A stretch of 36,662 nucleotides of DNA, taken from positions 1-36,662 of the forward strand of contig JASJDP010000038.1 of NCBI GenBank assembly GCA_030065095.1. Reading direction: 5' to 3'. Below, piece after piece: positions 30,835-36,662 of the stretch. The DNA is from Rhodobacter sp. GTDB taxonomy: Bacteria > Pseudomonadota > Alphaproteobacteria > Rhodobacterales > Rhodobacteraceae. The notes beneath the pieces were generated by a model, which saw only the letters and a list, made by a program, of their open reading frames with translations, ran no database searches and was not told the origin of the DNA. A program made the translations under genes and the position numbers. Positions within the stretch are counted from its first letter, which is position 1. Each line of letters starts with the position of its first letter.

Positions 30835-32750
30835 GCGGCTTTCTCCTGTGCTTGCGCGCGGGCCTTGTCCCAGACGCGGCAGAGGTCACTGTAGTTTCCG
30901 GCCATCTGCGCGATGGCCTCGTCGTCCTTGATCTCACCGGCCAGCCAGTCGCGCGCGGGCCGCCCAAAGATCGTGCGGCCCACGGCGAAGCCCTTGACCA
31001 GATCGTGCCGGGCGGCCAAGGCGAAGCTGTCAAACAGCTCTTCGGCCGGCGCATCGAGTCCCAAAACCACGATCCCGCGGGTATGGGGGTCGTTGGCGGT
31101 GATCGCTTCGCAGGCGTTCGACCACGCGGCGCCGGTCCGGAACGGCTCCAGCTTCCACCAGTCCGGATAGACGCCGCAGTCATAGAACCGCTGGATCACC
31201 TTTGCCGTGGTGTCCTCCTCCACCGGTCCGGCCTTCGACGGGATCACCTCGAGCAGGAACTCCAGCCGGTTGCGCCGCGCCGCGGTGAACAGGCGGTGCA
31301 CGGTTTCCTCCTGCTGCGCCCACAGCGCCGCATCGTCGTCGGGGTGGCAAAAGCAAAGGCACTTCACAACCTGCGCCAGCGGCCATTCGTTCAGCCCGCC
31401 GTAATCGGCGCCCAGTTCGGGCTCCAGCTTCAGCGGCCGCGACCCGGGCGCTTCGGTTGGCCGCCCGATCCAGAGCCCGCTGCCAGCCGCCTGATAAAGC
31501 GCATCGCGCCCCAGTCGCCGGTCGCAGAGAATGCCGTGGCCGGGCCGGCCATCGGCCACTCGCAGCGCGGCCTGCAGGCAGAGCTTTTTGAAATGTCCGA
31601 TATGCGGGTGGCTGACCCCGGCCGCATCGGCCAAATCCTCGAACTGTTTGCGGTGGTCGAAGGCAAAGACGCGCATCACCGGCCAGTCGCCCCGGCGGGT
31701 CGTCGCCCAATGGATCTGCTCCAGTTCGGCATCTTTGCGCAGGGCCGGCGTCTTGACCCCGCGCTTGAGGAAGAACCGCAGCTCGTCCCAGGACGGATAG
31801 GCCGGCGCGCAGCCGTGCCGCGACACCGCGAACGCGCCGCAGGCATTGGCGTAGGTCAGCGCCGTCGGCCAGTCCTCACCCGTCAGCCAGCCCTTCAACA
31901 GCCCGCTCATGAACCCGTCGCCCGCGCCGAGCACGTTGAACACCTCGATCGGAAATCCCGGCCCGCTTTCGCCCTCGTCGAGCGTGTCGGGAATCGCCCC
32001 GGTGAACGCCGCCGCCCCCATCGGCCCGCGTTTGCAGACCAGAGTCGCGCTCGAGACCTGACGCACCGCGCGCAACGCGGCGATGGTGTCGGTGGTGCCG
32101 CCAGCGATGTGGAACTCTTCCTCTGTGCCTACGATCAGGTCGAACAGGTTCAGCGTCGACTGCAGCTTGGCCGTGACCGCCGCGCTTTCGATATAGCGTT
32201 CTTCCCCGGCGCCGTGCCCCGCCAGCCCCCAGAGGTTGGGCCGGTAGTCGATGTCGAGCGCCGTCTTCGCCCCGCCCTCGCGCGCCAGGCGCAGCGCCTT
32301 CAGCACCGCCGCCTCGGTCCGGGGATGCGACAGATGCGTGCCCGTCGCCGTCACGCAGCCCGCCCGCGCGATGAACTCCGGGTCGATGTCGGCCTCGCAA
32401 AGCGCCATATCCGCGCAGTCGGTCCGCACGAAAATCAGCGGGAACTGTTCCTGATCTCGGATGCCCAGCAGGACCAGCGCCGTCAGCCGCTCCGGGTCGG
32501 TGATCACGCAGGTCGTGTCGACGCCTTCGGCAGCCAGTTCCTCGCGGATGAACCGGCCCATATGCTCGTCGCCCACACGGGTGATCAGCGCCGATTTCAG
32601 CCCCAGCCGCGCGGTGCCCGCAGCCATGTTGGTGGGGGACCCGCCGATATATTTCTGAAACGAACCCATGTCCTCCAGCCGGCCGCCGACCTGAGCGCCG
32701 TAGAGGTCGACCGAGGACCGCCCGATGGTGATCAGATCAAGGTCCTTCAT
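30831..32750 (-). CDS. iolC: IolC kinase fused to DUF2090 aldolase-like domain
   Basis: 639 residues. The first half (about 1-320) is a PfkB/ribokinase fold: MKDLDLITIGRSSVDLYG, YIGGSPTNMAAGTARLG, and FNVLGAGDGFMSGLLKG near 275 with the catalytic Asp. It phosphorylates 2-deoxy-5-keto-gluconate (DKG). The second half (about 330-625) is DUF2090: RVFAFDHRKQFEDL, PGHGILCDRRLG, KCLCFCHPDDDA, RRNRLEFLLEVIPSK and GIVVLGLDAPAEEL. In organisms with this fusion the DUF2090 part is thought to provide DKG-phosphate aldolase activity in place of IolJ, giving malonic semialdehyde and dihydroxyacetone phosphate. ATGA overlaps on both sides. The product semialdehyde needs IolA, not found here. Confidence 0.93.
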   Translation of the reverse strand: MKDLDLITIGRSSVDLYGAQVGGRLEDMGSFQKYIGGSPTNMAAGTARLGLKSALITRVGDEHMGRFIREELAAEGVDTTCVITDPERLTALVLLGIRDQEQFPLIFVRTDCADMALCEADIDPEFIARAGCVTATGTHLSHPRTEAAVLKALRLAREGGAKTALDIDYRPNLWGLAGHGAGEERYIESAAVTAKLQSTLNLFDLIVGTEEEFHIAGGTTDTIAALRAVRQVSSATLVCKRGPMGAAAFTGAIPDTLDEGESGPGFPIEVFNVLGAGDGFMSGLLKGWLTGEDWPTALTYANACGAFAVSRHGCAPAYPSWDELRFFLKRGVKTPALRKDAELEQIHWATTRRGDWPVMRVFAFDHRKQFEDLADAAGVSHPHIGHFKKLCLQAALRVADGRPGHGILCDRRLGRDALYQAAGSGLWIGRPTEAPGSRPLKLEPELGADYGGLNEWPLAQVVKCLCFCHPDDDAALWAQQEETVHRLFTAARRNRLEFLLEVIPSKAGPVEEDTTAKVIQRFYDCGVYPDWWKLEPFRTGAAWSNACEAITANDPHTRGIVVLGLDAPAEELFDSFALAARHDLVKGFAVGRTIFGRPARDWLAGEIKDDEAIAQMAGNYSDLCRVWDKARAQAQEKAA

Positions 32751-33742
32751 ATCACCTCCGGCACCGTCACCGCCCGGCCCTCGGCCACCGACCGGATCGC
32801 CGCCTCTGCCAGGGCCAGCGCCATCAGCCCGTCATGGCCGGTGGTCGGCGGCGGTGTTCCATCCCGCACCGCGCGCACGAAGGCCGCGATTTCGGCGGCG
32901 TAGGCCGCGGTGTATCGGTCCATAAAGAACCCCAGGAGCGGCGGGCGGGTGTAGCCGTCGGCATTGGCGATCTCGACCCGCGCCTGCCGGTGGTTCTCGG
33001 CGGATACGGACCCCTTCGACCCATGCACTTCGATCCGCTGATCGTAGCCGTAGGTCGCGCGCCGGGTATTGGTGATCGTCGCCTGTCTGCCTGTGGCCGT
33101 CGTCAGGATCACGTTGACGCTGTCATAGTCGCCGAGTTCCCCGATCTCCGGATCGACCAGAACGCTGGCGGCGGCCATCACCGTCTCGACCTCCTCCGCC
33201 AGCATCCACCGCGCGACATCGAAATCGTGGATCGTCATGTCGCGAAAGATGCCGCCCGAGCGCTCGATATACGCGTAAGGCGGTGGGCCCGGGTCGCGGC
33301 TGGTGAGCGTCACCATCTCGACCTTGCCTATCTTGCCGTCGTCGATGGTCTGCTTCAGCGCCCGGAAATCCGGATCGAACCGTCGCTGGAACCCGACCAT
33401 CAGCGTGGCGCCGGTGGCCTCGACCGTCTCCAGACAGTCCTTCACTCGCTCTACGCTCAGATCGACCGGCTTTTCACAGAACACCGCCTTGCCGGCCCGG
33501 GCGAAGCGCTCGATCAGGTCGGCATGGGTGTCGGTCGGCGTGCAGATCACGACCGCATCGACATCCTCGGCCGCCTCGATCGCCGCGATCCGCCGGATGT
33601 CGCATCCGTACCGGTCGCGCAGCGCCTCGGCCGCGGCGGCCACCGGGTCGGCCACCGCCGCCAGCTCGGCGCCCTCGACCGACGCGATCGCGCCCGCATG
33701 CACCTGGCCGATGCGGCCGGCTCCCAATACGGCAAAGCGCAC
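32747..33742 (-). CDS. iolG: inositol 2-dehydrogenase (Gfo/Idh/MocA family)
   Basis: A GTG start at 33742 with GGAGG at 33750-33754 gives 331 residues; the longer open frame to 34228 crosses the SDR gene and is not used. Residues 1-120 form the Rossmann domain with FAVLGAGRIGQVHAGAI, and CEKPVDLS at 89-96 with Lys91, the conserved EKP. The C-terminal domain carries DMTIHDFDVARWM with Asp168 and His172, the catalytic Asp-x-x-x-His pair of inositol dehydrogenases. It oxidises myo-inositol to scyllo-inosose with NAD+. A related substrate such as scyllo- or chiro-inositol is possible. It overlaps iolC by ATGA and follows the SDR gene by 11 bases. Confidence 0.92.
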   Translation of the reverse strand: MRFAVLGAGRIGQVHAGAIASVEGAELAAVADPVAAAAEALRDRYGCDIRRIAAIEAAEDVDAVVICTPTDTHADLIERFARAGKAVFCEKPVDLSVERVKDCLETVEATGATLMVGFQRRFDPDFRALKQTIDDGKIGKVEMVTLTSRDPGPPPYAYIERSGGIFRDMTIHDFDVARWMLAEEVETVMAAASVLVDPEIGELGDYDSVNVILTTATGRQATITNTRRATYGYDQRIEVHGSKGSVSAENHRQARVEIANADGYTRPPLLGFFMDRYTAAYAAEIAAFVRAVRDGTPPPTTGHDGLMALALAEAAIRSVAEGRAVTVPEVI

Positions 33743-33753
33743 AGGCCCGCCTC

Positions 33754-34548
33754 CTAACTTTCGTTGGTGTCGGGATAGGCCCCGACCACCTGTTGATCGA
33801 AATCCATCAGCGAGCCGGTGACGACGCCCGACTCCGGCCCCAGCAGGAACGCGGTCTGCCGCGCGACATGCTCGGGCTTCACCAGCATCCCGAAGGGCAT
33901 GTTGCGTTCGGCCTCTTTCTGCCAGCCCTCCGACCGCCCGTGCGACACCTTCTGGCGCCTGTCCTCGCCGGGCGTATCCATCCAGCCCACATTGATCCCG
34001 TTCACCCGGATCCGGTGCTTCGCCAGCGCGGCGGCGGCATTCTTGGTGATCCCACCCAGTGCCGCCTTCGAGGCCACGTAGGGCGCAAGAAACGGCAGAC
34101 CGCCGTAGATCACGATGGACAGGATGTTCACGCAAGCCCCGGCGTGCCCATGCTCCAGGCAATGGTTGGCAAAGCCCTGCAGCGCAAAGAACGGCCCCTT
34201 CGCGTTGGGGTCCATGATTGCGTCCCACTGCTCGGGCGTGGTGTCCAGGATCGAGCCGCGGTCGGTGTTCGCCGCGCAGTTGACCAGCGCATTGACCGTG
34301 CCGATCCGGTTCACCGCCGCATAGGTCATCGCCTGCACCATATCCATGTCGCCCATGTCCATGGTCAGAAAATGCACGTCGGCGCCAGAGGCCGACAGCT
34401 CCGTCGCCACGCGGTCGCCCTTGTGGATGTCCCGCGTGGTGAAGACCAGCCGCCGGCAGCCCTGCGCGATCAGCTCGCGGCAGATCGCCAGGCCAAGCCC
34501 CTGACTGCCCCCGGTGACAAGGGCCCCGGTGTCGTCATGCGCGCCCAC
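33754..34548 (-). CDS. short-chain dehydrogenase/reductase in the inositol operon
   Basis: 264 residues from a GTG at 34548 placed directly after the ATPase stop TGA. Classical SDR: TGGSQGLGLAICREL (TGxxxGxG) at 13-27, VNCAANTDRGS in place of NAG, the active-site Ser in NILSIVIYGG and YVASKAALGG with catalytic Tyr and Lys. An Arg in TTRDIHKGD at the end of the second strand hints at NADP(H) preference. Substrate unknown; its place between transporter and iolG suggests oxidation or reduction of an inositol isomer or inosose. The tail VVGAYPDTNES is not a recognised signal. Confidence 0.88.
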   Translation of the reverse strand: MGAHDDTGALVTGGSQGLGLAICRELIAQGCRRLVFTTRDIHKGDRVATELSASGADVHFLTMDMGDMDMVQAMTYAAVNRIGTVNALVNCAANTDRGSILDTTPEQWDAIMDPNAKGPFFALQGFANHCLEHGHAGACVNILSIVIYGGLPFLAPYVASKAALGGITKNAAAALAKHRIRVNGINVGWMDTPGEDRRQKVSHGRSEGWQKEAERNMPFGMLVKPEHVARQTAFLLGPESGVVTGSLMDFDQQVVGAYPDTNES

Positions 34549-35322
34549 TCAGGCCGCATCCGCGTATTCGGGTTGCGTCTTTGCGCCGGTGATATAGGCG
34601 ACCACATCCTGGCCGTCGGTCTCTTCCTTTTTCAGGTTGGCGCAGATCTTGCCCCGGCGGAACACAATGATCCTGTCCACAAGATCCATCACCTGGCGCA
34701 TGTTGTGGCTGATCAGGATCAGCGGCTCGCCCGCCTCTTTCAGCGTCCGGATGATGTTTTCCACCTGCGCGGTTTCCTGTACGCCGAGGGCGGCCGTCGG
34801 CTCGTCCATGATGGTCAGGCGGGAATGGAATGACGCGGTGCGGGCGATCGCCACGCATTGCCGCTGACCGCCCGACATCCTCTCGATGGTGTTGTTGATG
34901 TTCGGGATCTTCACGGCGGTCTTTTCCAGACCGTCCAGCGTTGCCTTGCGCATCGCCTTATAGTCAAGAAAACGGAACGGCCCGAGCCAATTCCACTTGG
35001 TGATTTCGCGCCCCAGGAAGATATTGTCAGGCACGTCCAGATGGTCGGCCAGGGCCAGGGTTTGAAACACGGTTTCGATTCCCGCCTCGCGCGCGTCCAG
35101 CGGCCCCGCGAAATCCACCTCTTCGCCATAAAGCCAGACCTTGCCGCGGGTGCGTTGTTCCACCCCTGTGATCTGACGCACGAAGGTCGACTTGCCGGCG
35201 CCATTGTCGCCCATGATGGCGACATGCTCGCCTGCCTTCAGTTCGAAGTCGGCGCCTTCCAGCGCGTGCACGCCGCCGTAATGCTTGGTCAGGTCTTCGG
35301 TTTTTAGAACGATTTCGCTCAT
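34549..35322 (-). CDS. sugar ABC transporter ATP-binding protein (single-domain, FrcA-like)
   Basis: The ATG at 35322 has AGGAGG eight bases upstream and gives 257 residues. Walker A GDNGAGKST at 38-46, signature MSGGQRQ near 147, Walker B LTIMDEPTAALG near 168 and the His switch ISHNMRQV. It has a single nucleotide-binding domain, unlike the double RbsA/XylG/IatA type, so two copies or a dimer must work with the permease; this fits the fructose/ribose FrcBCA group of alphaproteobacteria. It powers import of a sugar or inositol through the adjacent permease. The longer frame to 35343 only adds MRQEEHD. Confidence 0.93.
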   Translation of the reverse strand: MSEIVLKTEDLTKHYGGVHALEGADFELKAGEHVAIMGDNGAGKSTFVRQITGVEQRTRGKVWLYGEEVDFAGPLDAREAGIETVFQTLALADHLDVPDNIFLGREITKWNWLGPFRFLDYKAMRKATLDGLEKTAVKIPNINNTIERMSGGQRQCVAIARTASFHSRLTIMDEPTAALGVQETAQVENIIRTLKEAGEPLILISHNMRQVMDLVDRIIVFRRGKICANLKKEETDGQDVVAYITGAKTQPEYADAA

Positions 35323-35339
35323 GTCATGCTCCTCCTGCC

Positions 35340-36413
35340 TCAAGCGCGGTTGCGTTGGCGGTACTGGTCAAGGATGACCGCCGCGATGATGATGCCGCCC
35401 ATCGCCATCAGCTGATAGGACCCGTCGAGCTTGATATAGGTGAAGCCCGAGCGCAGGACGCCCAGCACCATCGCGCCAAGCACCGTGCCGATGATCGAGC
35501 CGCGCCCGCCCTGCAGCGAGATGCCGCCGATGACGGCCATGGCGATGGCGAAGAGCTCGTAGAATTCGCCCATCCCTGCCTGGGCCGTCGCGCCCTTGGA
35601 GCTCAGCACGATCCCGGCGAAGGCGGCGAGCATCGAGGCGATCATGTAGACCAGCACCTTGTGGCGGCGGACATTGATCCCCGACATCCGCGCCGCCTCT
35701 TCGTTCGAGCCAATGGCGTAGGTGTGCTTGCCGTAGACGGTGAAACTCATGATCAGCTGGAAGATGATCGCCAGCACCACAAACCAGATGACCGGCATCA
35801 TGCCCGAACCGATGAACTTGTAGGCCTCGGTGGGGAAGGAGATCGGACGACCCTCGGACCACCAGAGCGCGATGCCGCGGCAGATCAGGAACATACCCAA
35901 CGTCGCGATGAAGGGGGGGATGCGGAAGAAGGCCACGAAGGTGCCGTTGATGGCCCCGATACAGGCCCCGAATGTGAGCCCCACGGCTATGGGGACTATG
36001 ACTGGTAAATCCATCGCCCAGAGGCCGAAGATCGCCTTGGGGTTCGGGTTGCCGTTCACGAGTTCCGTCTGCGCGAAACTCATCGCGATCATGGCCGTCG
36101 CGGCGACCAGAGGTCCCGATGAAAGGTCGATCCCCGCGGTGATGATCACCTGGGTCACCCCCAGCGCGATGATCCCGATTATGGCGACCTGCAGGATGAT
36201 GATCTGCAGCCGCGCCTCGTTAAAGATCGTGTCGAACCGGTCCTTGGTGTCGAAAAGGAAGCTCTGGCCCCGCATATAGGGCGCCGTCTGGCCGATCAGC
36301 TCAAATATCGCGATGATGATGATCAGAGCCAGAACGATGTTCAGCTCGTTCGGCCAGGATCGCTTGGATTTGTCGAAAGTCAGGCCGCCGGTGCCGTGGG
36401 TCGCGTCCGCCAT
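35340..36413 (-). CDS. sugar ABC transporter permease (RbsC/FrcC-like)
   Basis: 357 residues from ATG 36413. After a polar head come about 9-10 membrane helices. Family phrases: VTQVIITAGIDLSSGPLVA, NGTFVAFFRIPPFIATLGM, YAIGSNEEAARMSGINV (the EAA-like coupling loop) and AVIGGISLQGGRGSIIGTVLGA. This is the branched-chain-type permease of CUT2 sugar transporters, inner membrane. It pairs with the ATPase (17-base gap) and the binding protein (stop at 36489). Context makes inositol the probable substrate, but ribose, fructose or other polyols are not excluded. Earlier ATG at 36482 would add basic, unlikely residues. Confidence 0.94.
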   Translation of the reverse strand: MADATHGTGGLTFDKSKRSWPNELNIVLALIIIIAIFELIGQTAPYMRGQSFLFDTKDRFDTIFNEARLQIIILQVAIIGIIALGVTQVIITAGIDLSSGPLVAATAMIAMSFAQTELVNGNPNPKAIFGLWAMDLPVIVPIAVGLTFGACIGAINGTFVAFFRIPPFIATLGMFLICRGIALWWSEGRPISFPTEAYKFIGSGMMPVIWFVVLAIIFQLIMSFTVYGKHTYAIGSNEEAARMSGINVRRHKVLVYMIASMLAAFAGIVLSSKGATAQAGMGEFYELFAIAMAVIGGISLQGGRGSIIGTVLGAMVLGVLRSGFTYIKLDGSYQLMAMGGIIIAAVILDQYRQRNRA

Positions 36414-36488
36414 GTGTCGTGCCTTCTGCTGCGCCGAGACTGGGGTGGAACGGCGCCGCAAAGCGCCGCTCCGGTGGTTCAAAGAGGC

Positions 36489-36662
36489 TTAGTTCTTGTC
36501 CAGGAAGTCGCCCATGTTGTCGGGCGTGACGAGAACGAAGGGGATGTAGACCTTCTGGTCCACGGTCTCGCCATTGGCCAGCGCGATCGCGGTGTCGACC
36601 GAGCCCGCGCCCTGACCGAACGCATCCTGGAACACGGTCACGTCATAGTCGCCGGCCTGCAT
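36489..36662 (-). CDS. periplasmic sugar-binding protein, C-terminal part (runs off right edge)
   Basis: The leftward frame ends at TAA 36489-36491 and codes DYDVTVFQDAFGQGAGSVD, then TAIALANGETVDQKVYIPFVL and ends NMGDFLDKN. This is the C-terminal end of a Peripla_BP_4-type binding protein of CUT2 transporters; the QDAFGQG.G block is the usual QD...Q ligand-site region and VYIPFVLVTPDN the last strand. The gene starts beyond the window and would be the first seen in the transporter-iol operon. Ligand unproven; inositol expected from context. Confidence 0.9.
   Translation of the reverse strand: MQAGDYDVTVFQDAFGQGAGSVDTAIALANGETVDQKVYIPFVLVTPDNMGDFLDKN

Noticed and set aside
28744-30894. Rightward open frame of 716 codons opposite iolB/iolD
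   Set aside because: Antisense to three well-recognised genes; its sequence is rich in His, Arg and Gly as expected from the complement of GC-rich codons, with no recognisable domain.
30777-32903. Rightward open frame of 708 codons opposite iolC
   Set aside because: Antisense shadow of iolC and iolG caused by third-position GC bias; no family motif or ribosome site.
33743-34228. 5' extension of iolG
   Set aside because: It runs antisense-free but in a different frame through the SDR gene; the GTG at 33742 has GGAGG upstream and begins the Rossmann motif at once.

Overview
The window reads as a chromosomal segment of an alphaproteobacterium, most probably a Rhodobacteraceae/Roseobacter-group species. 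This rests on the high-GC codon use, the iol gene order with an FrcBCA-like sugar ABC transporter, the RTX protein style and the DUF1330, DUF2189 and Rrf2 families. No identity search was possible, so the family-level placement is inference. The window has two unlike halves that meet at a tRNA-Arg(CCU) gene (22046-22122).

Left half, about 1-22000: mosaic, accessory-looking DNA. It starts with the 5' end of an IS630-type transposase (1-187) and a broken ABM-like gene (374-640). A polysaccharide locus follows (816-10469): an exported lysozyme-like protein, a 1109-residue membrane synthase (GH18-like + NodB-like + processive GT2), a Tat-exported DUF3131 protein, a periplasmic protein with two NodB domains, and a GH16 endo-glucanase. 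The synthase has a complete GT2 active site, but its GH18-like and NodB-like domains have lost their catalytic residues, and deacetylase and hydrolase functions sit in the neighbouring exported proteins. This is the best candidate for an undescribed system here. Next come a TetR/DUF1330 pair with a palindromic operator candidate, a DUF2189 membrane protein, a divergent OmpR-type two-component pair, and a large RTX protein with four about 40-residue repeats and a discoidin-like C-terminus. TTGTCAC direct repeats upstream of the RTX gene suggest control by the neighbouring response regulator. The two-component/RTX block is bracketed by two diverged inverted copies of an intergenic repeat. Small membrane-protein genes and a dead tyrosine integrase (19-bp tandem duplication, catalytic Tyr changed to Ser) lie up to the tRNA, which looks like the scar of an old tRNA-targeted island.

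Right half, about 22120-36662: richer in G+C and tightly packed, so core-like. It has an alpha-methylacyl-CoA racemase-like CaiB/BaiF gene divergent from a LacI regulator with paired operators, an NsrR-like Rrf2 regulator with an FNR/DNR-type box upstream, a three-gene overlapping glycolipid operon (DPM1/ArnC-like GT2, LAB_N protein, ArnT-like transferase), and a long leftward inositol operon. That operon encodes a sugar-binding protein (partial), permease and ATPase, an SDR, IolG, IolC-DUF2090, IolD, a 70-residue membrane protein and IolB, joined mostly by 4-bp ATGA overlaps. The operon would import inositol, oxidise it (IolG), open the ring (IolD), isomerise (IolB), phosphorylate and cleave (IolC-DUF2090). 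The dehydratase IolE and the semialdehyde dehydrogenase IolA are not in the window.
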